Shown piece after piece: positions 41,793-50,172 of a stretch of 64,000 nt of DNA. The notes beneath the pieces are model-generated. The model had not been told where the DNA came from and did not search any database. It saw nothing but the letters and a program-made list of their open reading frames with translations. The translations under genes were made by a program, and so were the position numbers. Numbering within the stretch: position 1 is the first letter of the stretch; every line of letters begins with the position of its first letter. Source of the DNA: JANYCO01 sp031416415 (GTDB lineage: Bacteria; Bacteroidota; Bacteroidia; Cytophagales; Cytophagaceae); the NCBI GenBank assembly GCA_031416415.1, contig JANOTP010000071.1, positions 1-64,000 on the forward strand, read 5' to 3'.

Positions 41793-44555
41793 ATGAATAA
41801 GAAATACTTTTCAATTTTACTACTACTCTCTATTCTATTCGTAGGTCGCACTGTTCATGCACAATTAAAAAAAGATACAATAGCGGCATCGGTTATGAAT
41901 GCTCAAGCCGATTCTCTTTTTAAAGTTGCGGCTTATGAAGAATCATCAGTAAAGTATAACAGTGCTTCAACTATTTATAAAAAATATTCCCTTTGGAGAA
42001 AATATACAACTTGTCAGACAAGGGTGATTGAAAATTTTTCTCGTCAAGGGAAGTGCGATGAAGCTATTGATCTTTCCTCGAGTTTATTAGTTATTGTATC
42101 CAATAATAAGTTGCTCTCTACGGAGTCAGAAGCTATGGTGCTCAATGAGCTAGGTTTTGCATATCTATCCAAAGGTAGAAGTGACCTTGCTTTAGAGAAT
42201 TTGAAAAAAGCAATTGACATACTTACTTCGTTGAAGAGTTTTAATAAATCAGCTCTTGCACTCTATTATAAAAATCTTGGATTGGCAAATTGGAGCGCTG
42301 CGAATAATGAACTTGCACTTGAGCACTTGCAAAAATCACTTAGTCTACTTAAAAGTATTTATGTAGGAAATAATACTGAAGTAGCAGATGTTTATAATAA
42401 TATAGGGTTAGTCTATTCTTCTACAGATTCCGAAAAAGCACTTGAATATTATTCGAAAGCTTTAGAAGTATATGAGAAAGTTTATGGAAGTAATCATCCA
42501 AATGTAGCTATCACAACCAATAATATTGCAATTATTCAACGTAAGCAAAAAAAATATGTAGAAGCGCTCGCTAATTTTCAAAAGGTATTGTATGTATGGG
42601 AATCTATCTATAAAGGACGCCACCCTAACCAAGCCTTTGTTTTTACTAATGTAGGTCAAGTGTATTCGGATAGAGGAGAAATGGACAAAGCGTTAGAATT
42701 TCAAAATAAAGCATTGGATATATACAAAGAAAATTATGGTGAAAAACACCCAGAGATTGCAGGGATTTATAATCAAATAGGAATTGTTTTTTCAAGCCAG
42801 AATAAATTCAAGCAGTCGTTAGAAAGTTTTCAAAATGCGATTTGCGCAAATGTTTCTAATTTTAATAGTAAAGACCTTGACATAAATCCAATAATAGGAA
42901 ATTATTACAACGCTAATATTCTCCTTTATTCACTTTTGATGAAAGCGAGAACACTGGAAAGTAGGTATACCTTGAAAACATTAAACCCTTCAGATTTAAA
43001 ACTATCGGTGAGTACATTTTATTCTTGTGATACCTTAATTGAGCGTATAAGAAAAGTACAGACTAATAAAAATGACAAAATAGAATTGGGTAAGTTGGCC
43101 TCAGGGGTTTATGAAGATGCGATTCGCGTATGTATGAGTCTTCGTGAAGGCGCGGCAAAGAAGAAAATATATAATGAAAAGGCTTTTTATTTTGCAGAAA
43201 AAAGTAAAACAGCAGTTTTGCTAGAAGCCATTTCTGATTCTGAAGCAAAGCATTTTGCAAATATTCCTGATTCATTATTAGAAAAAGAAAAATTTATCAA
43301 AGCTGAAATTTCTTATTGCGAACAAAAGCTAGCTGAAAAGGCTGATCTCAGTAAAGAACAAGTATATAAGGATAAATTATTTTTATTGAATCGTGAGTAT
43401 GAAAAATTTATTTCTGATTTGGAAAAACAATTTCCGGAATATTATAATTTAAAATTTAATGTTAAAACTACTACAGTTGCATCTTTGCAAAAAGTATTGG
43501 ATAAAAAGACAGTTCTTGTAAGTTATTTTATAGCAGACGATAGTCGAAGGGTATATATTTTTTATGTCTCTTGGAAAAATTTTGAAGTATTCGATGTACA
43601 AGAAAATGAAAGATTAAATAAACTACTTATAGGATATAGAAACTCAATACGTTTTGATGCGAAAGAGGTTTTCGCTGATGTTTCTTATCAGCTAAAGAAA
43701 CAGTTGTTGCCTTTTAAACTTAACTCTACCGTTGAAAAGATTATTGTAGTGCCAGATGGTAAGTTAGGTACTATTCCATTTGAATCGTTTATAACGAAAA
43801 AAGTAGATTGGGAGAAAGATAATATATCCTCTTACCCTTTTCTAATTAAGAAATGTGCTATTACTTATAGTTATTCTGCCAATTTGTATGAGCAATCTAG
43901 GCAAAAGAAAATGCGAAACGAAGGGGCTCTTTTTGTATGTGCACCTATCGATTTTACTGGGAAAGGATTGATTAGTTTGCCCTCAACAAAAGACGAAGTT
44001 TCAAAAATTGGAAGTTTGTTTAATGAAAACGGAATAAAAAGCAACTGTTTTATTGGAAAAATTGTACAGGAAAATCTTATTAAGTCTTCTGTTTTGCAGG
44101 AATGCAAGTACTTGCATTTCGCTACACATGGTATTGTGGATGAAAAAAATCCTGAACTTTCTGAAATTTATCTAGCTACAGATACTACTGGAAAAGAAGA
44201 TGGCAATTTGTATTCTGGGGAGATTTATAATTTAAAAATTAAGGCAGATTTAGTTACCCTATCGGCTTGTCAAACAGGTTTAGGCAAGGTTCAAAAAGGA
44301 GAGGGTATCATAGGTCTCTCAAGAGCGTTATTGTATGCTGGTGCTCAGAATCTCATTGTTTCCTTATGGAGTGTAGCGGATAGGTCTACCTCTATGTTAA
44401 TGATTGATTTTTATGATGATATGCTTAAAAATAAGTCGTACAGGGAGAATGGAGAATACAGCTATTCTTTGCGTAATGCTAAGCTCAAAATGATTGAAAA
44501 TGGACAGTTTAATAAGCCATTTTATTGGGCTCCTTTTATTTTGATAGGTAAGTAG
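41793..44555 (+). CDS. Exported TPR-CHAT protein
   Basis: The 920-residue protein has a signal peptide (ILLLLSILFVGRTVHAQ), about seven kinesin-light-chain-type TPRs (residues ~100-360; EKALEYYSKALEVYEKVYG, HPNVAITTNNIAII), a helical linker, and a CHAT (caspase HetF-associated with TPRs) peptidase domain from about 610 to the end. The dyad is intact: His779 in HFATHGIVDEKNP and Cys826 in TLSACQTGLG, followed by GLSRALLYAGAQNLIVSLW. CHAT proteins are cysteine peptidases acting in signalling or defence; here export to the periplasm is predicted. The substrate is unknown. The upstream neighbour is an outer-membrane barrel. Confidence 0.92.
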   Translation: MNKKYFSILLLLSILFVGRTVHAQLKKDTIAASVMNAQADSLFKVAAYEESSVKYNSASTIYKKYSLWRKYTTCQTRVIENFSRQGKCDEAIDLSSSLLVIVSNNKLLSTESEAMVLNELGFAYLSKGRSDLALENLKKAIDILTSLKSFNKSALALYYKNLGLANWSAANNELALEHLQKSLSLLKSIYVGNNTEVADVYNNIGLVYSSTDSEKALEYYSKALEVYEKVYGSNHPNVAITTNNIAIIQRKQKKYVEALANFQKVLYVWESIYKGRHPNQAFVFTNVGQVYSDRGEMDKALEFQNKALDIYKENYGEKHPEIAGIYNQIGIVFSSQNKFKQSLESFQNAICANVSNFNSKDLDINPIIGNYYNANILLYSLLMKARTLESRYTLKTLNPSDLKLSVSTFYSCDTLIERIRKVQTNKNDKIELGKLASGVYEDAIRVCMSLREGAAKKKIYNEKAFYFAEKSKTAVLLEAISDSEAKHFANIPDSLLEKEKFIKAEISYCEQKLAEKADLSKEQVYKDKLFLLNREYEKFISDLEKQFPEYYNLKFNVKTTTVASLQKVLDKKTVLVSYFIADDSRRVYIFYVSWKNFEVFDVQENERLNKLLIGYRNSIRFDAKEVFADVSYQLKKQLLPFKLNSTVEKIIVVPDGKLGTIPFESFITKKVDWEKDNISSYPFLIKKCAITYSYSANLYEQSRQKKMRNEGALFVCAPIDFTGKGLISLPSTKDEVSKIGSLFNENGIKSNCFIGKIVQENLIKSSVLQECKYLHFATHGIVDEKNPELSEIYLATDTTGKEDGNLYSGEIYNLKIKADLVTLSACQTGLGKVQKGEGIIGLSRALLYAGAQNLIVSLWSVADRSTSMLMIDFYDDMLKNKSYRENGEYSYSLRNAKLKMIENGQFNKPFYWAPFILIGK

Positions 44556-44627
44556 TTAACGTGATTTGATGTTTTTTTAATAATAGTACATAAGACTGTT
44601 TTAATAAATATTGTATCATAAATGTTA

Positions 44628-44635
44628 TATATTTG
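44628..44635 (+). promoter_or_regulatory. Possible TAnnTTTG promoter box before the TonB receptor
   Basis: TATATTTG lies 25 nt before the ATG. The nearest TTG upstream (44611-44613) is only 14 nt away, shorter than usual, so the call is weak. Confidence 0.35.
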
Positions 44636-44660
44636 TTGAATATTTAGACACGATTCTTTC

Positions 44661-47039
44661 ATGATTAATAAAGTAATAATTTTTGTAGCTTTTTTTTGTG
44701 GGTTAGTTTTTTCTTCGTACGCACAAAAATATACGTTAAGTGGCACTATTAAGGATTCCTCAAGTGGGGAAGCAATGATAGGGGCTTCTATATTTATTAA
44801 GGAAACAAAGAATAGTGCAGCTACTAATGATTATGGTTTCTTCTCTATTAGTCTTCCCAAAGGCACATATACTGTAATTATTTCATCAATGGGTTATAAC
44901 GATAATCGTCAGGTTATAGAATTGAATTCTAACCAAACGTTAACTATAACGTTGGGTGAAGAAATTATAACAGCCGAGGAGGTCACCGTTACAGGCGAGA
45001 GACCTGATAAGAATATAGAAGATACAAAGATGAGTAATATACGAATGGACATAAAGCAGATTAAAAAACTGCCCGCTTTGTTTGGAGAAATAGATATTAT
45101 TAAAAATATTCAAATGTTGCCGGGTATTGGGGTGGCAGGAGAGGGGAACACTGGACTTTATGTGCGTGGAGGAGGTGCAGACCAGAATCTTATTTTACTT
45201 GATGAAGCTCCCGTTTATAATCCATCACATTTATTTGGAATGTTTTCGGTATTTAATTCTGATGCATTAAAATCAGCCGAAATATATAAAGGAGGAATTC
45301 CTGCACAATATGGCGGGCGGCTTTCTTCCTTGCTAGATATTAGGACTAAAGATGGGAACGCAAAGAAATTTGGAGCATCTGGAGGAATAGGATTAATAGC
45401 TAGTCGACTTACGTTACAAGGGCCTATTATAAAAGATAAATGTTCGTATGTAATTTCTGCGCGCCGAACCTATGCTGACTTATTTTTGAAGTTAGCGGAT
45501 GTTGTTGGTGTATTAAACAATCCTAACGTAAAGGGTGCTAAGCTTTATTTTTATGACCTTAATGCAAAAGTTAATTATAAAATAAATGAAAAAAATCAAA
45601 TTTTCATTGCTGGATACTTTGGTAAGGATGTATTGTCTGCCGCTGGTTTCGGACTCAATTGGAGTAATGCAACGAGTACATTGCGATGGAATCATGTTTA
45701 TGGAAATAAATTATTTTCAAATACGACATTGTTCTATTCAAATTATAATTATGAACTTGGTATTAACTCAGGAAGTGAAGGGTTTAAATGGAAGTCGAAT
45801 TTGAAAGAAGTAGCAGTGAAACAGGATTACACGTATTTTCTTAATCCTTCAAATGAAGTCACTTTTGGCGTTAATTTAAGTTATAAAGTTTATGATCCAG
45901 GAAAATTAATACCTCAAGAAGGGAATACTACTTTTAGACCGTTTAAACTGGCTCCTTATCATTCTATGGAAGAGGCTGTTTATCTTAGTAACAAACAAAA
46001 ACTTACTAAACGAATTTCTGTTGAATACGGGCTGAGGTATACTTTATTTCAAAATGTAGGGCGTGATTCTGTTATTCAATATAATAATGGTGTTGTAAGC
46101 AATGATAATATTATTGACACTACGGTATATGATAGATTTGATTTAATAAAAAATTATGGTGGTTTTGAGCCAAGAATTTCCTCAAGATACTTACTTAATG
46201 AGCGAAGTTCTGTGAAAGCATCTTACAACAGAACACTTCAGTTTCTTCACTTATTGTCAAATTCATCTTCGCCATTACCAACAAGTCAATGGATACCAAG
46301 TACGCCATATGTCAAGCCTCAAAAAGCGGATCAATTTGCTGTTGGATATTTCAGGAATTTTAAAGAAAATAAATATGAAGCTTCAGCCGAAGTGTATTAC
46401 AAGTATTTTTATAATGCATTAGATTTTAAAGATAACGCAAATCTAATCGCTAACAGAAATATTGAGACTGAAATATTGAGAGGAAAAGGTTGGTCGTATG
46501 GATTAGAATTATTTTTGAGAAAGCATACTGGAAAAGTTACGGGTTGGATAAGTTATACATTGTCTAAAACTGAATTAAATATTGCTGGTATAAATGAAGG
46601 TAGAAATTATTATGCGAGTTATGATCGAAGACATAATTTAAATATTGTTATGTCTTATGATATCAATAGCAGATGGAATTTTTCTGCCAATTGGGTCTAT
46701 GGATCAGGAAGGCCATTGACTGTGCCTATTCAATTGTATCATTATGAGCGTTCGAATGTTGGCTATATTCCTTCAAGAAATAATTATAGAATTCCTGCCT
46801 ATCACAGAATGGATATTTCAGCAACGCTTTATGCTAAGAAAAAAGAAAATAGAAAGAATTTCGGAAGTTGGAATTTTTCTATATATAATCTATACGCACA
46901 TAAAAATGCATTTACCGTGTTTACTAGAGACAAAAATTTCGGAACAGACGAAAGCCCTGTTTATAAAGACGAAAAAGAACTTGTAAAATTATACTTGTTC
47001 TCTATAGTTCCATCTATTACTTATAATTTCAATTTCTAG
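44661..47039 (+). CDS. TonB-dependent receptor with carboxypeptidase-like N-terminal domain
   Basis: The 792-residue outer-membrane receptor has a signal peptide (VIIFVAFFCGLVFSSYAQ), a CarboxypepD_reg-like domain (about 22-105; GTIKDSSSGEAMIGASIFI), a plug domain (LPALFGEIDIIKNIQMLPG, LYVRGGGADQNLILLDEAPV) and a C-terminal barrel ending in FNF. The plug is of the form found with DUF4249 partners. Substrate import is unknown. The next gene, 4 nt downstream, is that DUF4249 lipoprotein, so the pair is likely a receptor with its surface lipoprotein. Confidence 0.93.
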   Translation: MINKVIIFVAFFCGLVFSSYAQKYTLSGTIKDSSSGEAMIGASIFIKETKNSAATNDYGFFSISLPKGTYTVIISSMGYNDNRQVIELNSNQTLTITLGEEIITAEEVTVTGERPDKNIEDTKMSNIRMDIKQIKKLPALFGEIDIIKNIQMLPGIGVAGEGNTGLYVRGGGADQNLILLDEAPVYNPSHLFGMFSVFNSDALKSAEIYKGGIPAQYGGRLSSLLDIRTKDGNAKKFGASGGIGLIASRLTLQGPIIKDKCSYVISARRTYADLFLKLADVVGVLNNPNVKGAKLYFYDLNAKVNYKINEKNQIFIAGYFGKDVLSAAGFGLNWSNATSTLRWNHVYGNKLFSNTTLFYSNYNYELGINSGSEGFKWKSNLKEVAVKQDYTYFLNPSNEVTFGVNLSYKVYDPGKLIPQEGNTTFRPFKLAPYHSMEEAVYLSNKQKLTKRISVEYGLRYTLFQNVGRDSVIQYNNGVVSNDNIIDTTVYDRFDLIKNYGGFEPRISSRYLLNERSSVKASYNRTLQFLHLLSNSSSPLPTSQWIPSTPYVKPQKADQFAVGYFRNFKENKYEASAEVYYKYFYNALDFKDNANLIANRNIETEILRGKGWSYGLELFLRKHTGKVTGWISYTLSKTELNIAGINEGRNYYASYDRRHNLNIVMSYDINSRWNFSANWVYGSGRPLTVPIQLYHYERSNVGYIPSRNNYRIPAYHRMDISATLYAKKKENRKNFGSWNFSIYNLYAHKNAFTVFTRDKNFGTDESPVYKDEKELVKLYLFSIVPSITYNFNF

Positions 47040-47043
47040 ACTT

Positions 47044-47853
47044 ATGAAAATAAATAGTATATTATTTTTCGTTGTTATTATGTTTTCGGCTTGTACTCAA
47101 GTATTAGTAGTAGATGTTCCATCGGATTCTGACAGGGTAGTTATTGAAGGTTCCGTAACAACCCAGACGCAACCGTTCGAAGTGAAACTAAGCAAGACGA
47201 TAGCTTTAGGTAATAGCACTACTTACCCGCTAATAAATAATGCGTTAGTTGTTATTTCTGATAATGCCGGAAATCGTGATACTCTTAATTTGATAGAGCC
47301 AGGTATATACAGGACTAGTACTTCTAAAACAGGAGTAGTGGGACGAACGTATTTTCTTTCAGTAGTAATTGATGGGGTGAATTATTTTGGTCAAGACCAA
47401 CTTTTTCCTGTTTCACCGATAGATTCTTTGTATGCTATTTTCAAACAGGCTGGTTCGGGTTTGTTTATATCGTCTGATGGCTATTATCTATATTTTGATT
47501 ATTCTGATCCTGTAGGGGTTAAAAATCATTATATGTACAGGATATATAAAAATAATGAACCTGTTTTATCGCCAAGTGAGATAGCTGTATATGACGATAA
47601 TTTTTTGGCACCTATAATTAAAGGTCAACGTCTTGATGGTCGTTACGGAAGCGGTGATAAAATAAGGTTTGAATTGTATTCGCTTAGTGAACCTGGCTTT
47701 GTCTTTTATAATGGATTGACAAATCAGTTGCAAAATGATGGTGGTTTTTTTAGTACACCACCCGCAAATGCAATAAGTAATATGTCAGGTGGGGCCTTAG
47801 GTTTTTTTCGAGCATCTGATATTTCGATTGATTCAGTAACAGTGGCTCAGTAG
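47044..47853 (+). CDS. DUF4249-family lipoprotein
   Basis: The 269-residue protein begins with a lipoprotein signal (SILFFVVIMFSACTQ; Cys at residue 18) and shows the DUF4249 pattern: VVIEGSVTTQTQPFEVKLSKT, NALVVISDNAGN, GRTYFLSVVIDG, and the late block GGFFSTPPANAISNMSGGALGFF. DUF4249 proteins pair with TonB receptors in Bacteroidota, as here. The function is not established. It probably sits on the outer membrane. Confidence 0.9.
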   Translation: MKINSILFFVVIMFSACTQVLVVDVPSDSDRVVIEGSVTTQTQPFEVKLSKTIALGNSTTYPLINNALVVISDNAGNRDTLNLIEPGIYRTSTSKTGVVGRTYFLSVVIDGVNYFGQDQLFPVSPIDSLYAIFKQAGSGLFISSDGYYLYFDYSDPVGVKNHYMYRIYKNNEPVLSPSEIAVYDDNFLAPIIKGQRLDGRYGSGDKIRFELYSLSEPGFVFYNGLTNQLQNDGGFFSTPPANAISNMSGGALGFFRASDISIDSVTVAQ

Positions 47854-47902
47854 TTTTGCTGTAATTTTTAAAAATTGTTTTGTAACTAAAAAAACCTCTA
47901 GT

Positions 47903-48928
47903 ATGGTAAAAATTACAAACAAAAAAATACCTTATAAAATTAGTAAGTCTTTGCGTAAATATCTTTTGGATTATGGCAGAGAACTTAAAATGCCAATATC
48001 TTACAGAGATTTAGGACGTTTTGGTAGTTCCATTCCATTATACGATAAGAGGAATAAAGACTCCTTATGGGTAAGTGTTTTTTATCAGCAAGATGATATG
48101 TCACATATCTATGAAGCACTAAAAAAAACATATGCTATCTTAAAAGCAAGTGGTGACCTCTCCGTTATGAAACACTTATTTATAGACCGTATAGATCTTT
48201 GTATGTATGGGAATAGCAAGCCCTATAGAATAAGAGTTGTAAATAAAATTAATGACAACTTTGACTATTTTTATATAAAAAATGCAGATGCTTCCCGGAT
48301 TTATGGTTTAGAATTGGAACATTTACTCTCTCCAAACAGTATGAATTTTTACACCGATGGTGATACCTTGATAGAGGAACATATTGTCGGAATTCCAGGA
48401 GATATGTTTATTGAACAATATTTACATGATATAAATTTAAATAAAATTAGGCTTGCAAAAGAGTTTGTAAAATTTAATGAGCGCTGTTTTATCAGGTTGT
48501 TGGGAGATATGCATTCAAGTAATTTTGTAGTTGCCATTACCCCAGATTTTGAAGAAGTAGAGTATCGTATTAGGGCAATAGATTTTGACCAACAGTCCTA
48601 TGAAGGGAAGAAGTTTGTTTACATGCCTCAGTTTTTTTTGCAAAATAATCCTATTATTAAAATTGGTATGGAAGTACTAACTCCTGAAACCGTAAAGCAA
48701 TATCAGAAAGAAGAGCGTTCTATGATCGCTTCACGGTTAAAATCTTCTAAGTATCGAATTAAAGAATTGGGGGATGCCGTTAAAAATGATGAAATTTCTA
48801 CTTCAGGCAACATTGAAAAGCTTAAGATAGAACTGGCGGAACATTATAATCATAAAGAGTTTCTTCGATGCAAAAACATGGGAGCGATTGTTAGGACTAG
48901 CCTTCGTATTATATTGAAAGATCGATAG
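47903..48928 (+). CDS. Protein-kinase-like/aminoglycoside-phosphotransferase-fold protein
   Basis: I do not recognise an exact family for this 341-residue cytoplasmic protein. Two motifs suggest the APH/protein-kinase fold: LLGDMHSSNFVV (residues 199-210), like the HGDxHxxN catalytic loop with His replaced by Leu in the first position, and RAIDFDQQSYEG (224-235), like the metal-binding IDFD/DFG loop. An N-terminal lobe with beta strands (residues ~40-130) would be the ATP lobe. It is 49 nt after the DUF4249 gene and upstream of the divIC-like gene. Kinase activity is an inference. Confidence 0.65.
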   Translation: MVKITNKKIPYKISKSLRKYLLDYGRELKMPISYRDLGRFGSSIPLYDKRNKDSLWVSVFYQQDDMSHIYEALKKTYAILKASGDLSVMKHLFIDRIDLCMYGNSKPYRIRVVNKINDNFDYFYIKNADASRIYGLELEHLLSPNSMNFYTDGDTLIEEHIVGIPGDMFIEQYLHDINLNKIRLAKEFVKFNERCFIRLLGDMHSSNFVVAITPDFEEVEYRIRAIDFDQQSYEGKKFVYMPQFFLQNNPIIKIGMEVLTPETVKQYQKEERSMIASRLKSSKYRIKELGDAVKNDEISTSGNIEKLKIELAEHYNHKEFLRCKNMGAIVRTSLRIILKDR

Positions 48929-48981
48929 ATATTTTGAGATTTGATTGAAATTCGTAACTTTACATAGCTGATCGTAAAAAT

Positions 48982-49281
48982 ATGTTGTCTCGAATTCCAA
49001 AATTCTTCAAAAATTTCTATTTTCTGGTAGCTTTCTTCTTCCTTATATTTATGATATTTTTTGATCCTAATGACTTTATTAGTCAGTATAAGATGCGAGG
49101 AGGGTTAAAAGAACTAGAGGCCGAAAAAGCTTATTACCAGGAACGAATAATTGAAGTTGAGAAGGAGAGAGAGGCGTTGTTAAATGATTATAAAAAACTA
49201 GAACAGTTTGCCCGTGAAAACTATTTAATGAAAAAACCTACAGAAGATGTATATGTGATAGTAGAGAAGGAAGAGAATTAG
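48982..49281 (+). CDS. DivIC/FtsB-family septum formation protein
   Basis: The 99-residue bitopic protein has a membrane span (YFLVAFFFLIFMIFF, about 13-27), then a coiled coil (GLKELEAEKAYYQERIIEVE ... LLNDYKKLEQFAREN) and the family end YLMKKPTEDVYVI. DivIC/FtsB works with FtsL and FtsQ in the divisome. Its size and motif order match the family. It is followed by an intrinsic terminator. Confidence 0.9.
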   Translation: MLSRIPKFFKNFYFLVAFFFLIFMIFFDPNDFISQYKMRGGLKELEAEKAYYQERIIEVEKEREALLNDYKKLEQFARENYLMKKPTEDVYVIVEKEEN

Positions 49282-49303
49282 TAGGCTTATTAGTATAATA
49301 TAT

Positions 49304-49343
49304 AAAAAAGGTTTGATTTGAGGATTAAACCTTTTTTGTTTTT
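49304..49343 (+). terminator. Intrinsic terminator after divIC-like gene
   Basis: AAAAAAGGTTT (49304-49314) pairs exactly with 49327-49337 across a 12-nt loop, ending in T-rich sequence. It is 22 nt after the stop codon. Confidence 0.8.
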
Positions 49344-49369
49344 AGGAGTCAAACAAAAAAAAGAATTTT

Positions 49370-50149
49370 ATGGATACTGCTCATTCCTTTCTTCCAGTCC
49401 TACTCTCGGTAGTACGTTATTTTGTATTTGCTGGTATCGCCTACTTCATATTTTATAAATGGAAAAAGAAGGATTGGCTATATATGAAAATCCAACAAAA
49501 ATTTCCAGAAGCCTCCGGAATGAGAAGGGAAATGCTTTATAGTTTATGCACTGGAGTAATATTTGGTCTTATGGCTACTACTATTGTTTTTGCTAGGTTA
49601 AATGGATATACAATGATCTATACTAAATTGACTGAATATGGTTGGTTGTATTTATTGTTATCTCCTATGGTGGTAATATTGGTTCATGACACTTATTTTT
49701 ATTGGACCCATCGTCTGATGCATCATCCTAAATTGTTTTTGATAACACATAAAGTTCATCACCTTTCACATAATCCTACGCCATGGGCGGCGTTTGCATT
49801 CCATCCGATAGAAGCAATTATTGAGGCTGCATTTTTCCCTGTTTTACTTTTTATTATACCCCTTCATCCAATTGTGATTTTGATATTTATGTTATACATG
49901 ATTGTTATGAATGTACTTGGGCATACTGGTTATGAGTTTTTTCCAAAAGGAGCTATTCGACACCCTATTTTGAAATGGTATACTACTCCTACCCATCATA
50001 ATATGCATCATAAATTAGGGAAAGGAAATTATGGATTGTATTTTAATTTTTGGGATCGTATCATGAACACAAATCATGATACTTATGAAGACACTTTTGA
50101 CGCTGTAAAAGAACGAAAAAACACACTCTTTAATTTACGGAATCAATAG
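49370..50149 (+). CDS. Sterol desaturase/fatty-acid hydroxylase family protein
   Basis: The 259-residue membrane protein has four or more spans and the eight-histidine di-iron motif: HDTYFYWTHRLMHH (His106, 114, 118, 119), HKVHH (127-131) and HNMHH near the C-terminus. Members hydroxylate or desaturate lipids, sterols, carotenoids or ornithine lipids. The substrate cannot be told from sequence. It lies alone between a terminator and the convergent PBP gene. Confidence 0.92.
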   Translation: MDTAHSFLPVLLSVVRYFVFAGIAYFIFYKWKKKDWLYMKIQQKFPEASGMRREMLYSLCTGVIFGLMATTIVFARLNGYTMIYTKLTEYGWLYLLLSPMVVILVHDTYFYWTHRLMHHPKLFLITHKVHHLSHNPTPWAAFAFHPIEAIIEAAFFPVLLFIIPLHPIVILIFMLYMIVMNVLGHTGYEFFPKGAIRHPILKWYTTPTHHNMHHKLGKGNYGLYFNFWDRIMNTNHDTYEDTFDAVKERKNTLFNLRNQ

Positions 50150-50172
50150 ATGTTTAAAATTACAAATAGCGA

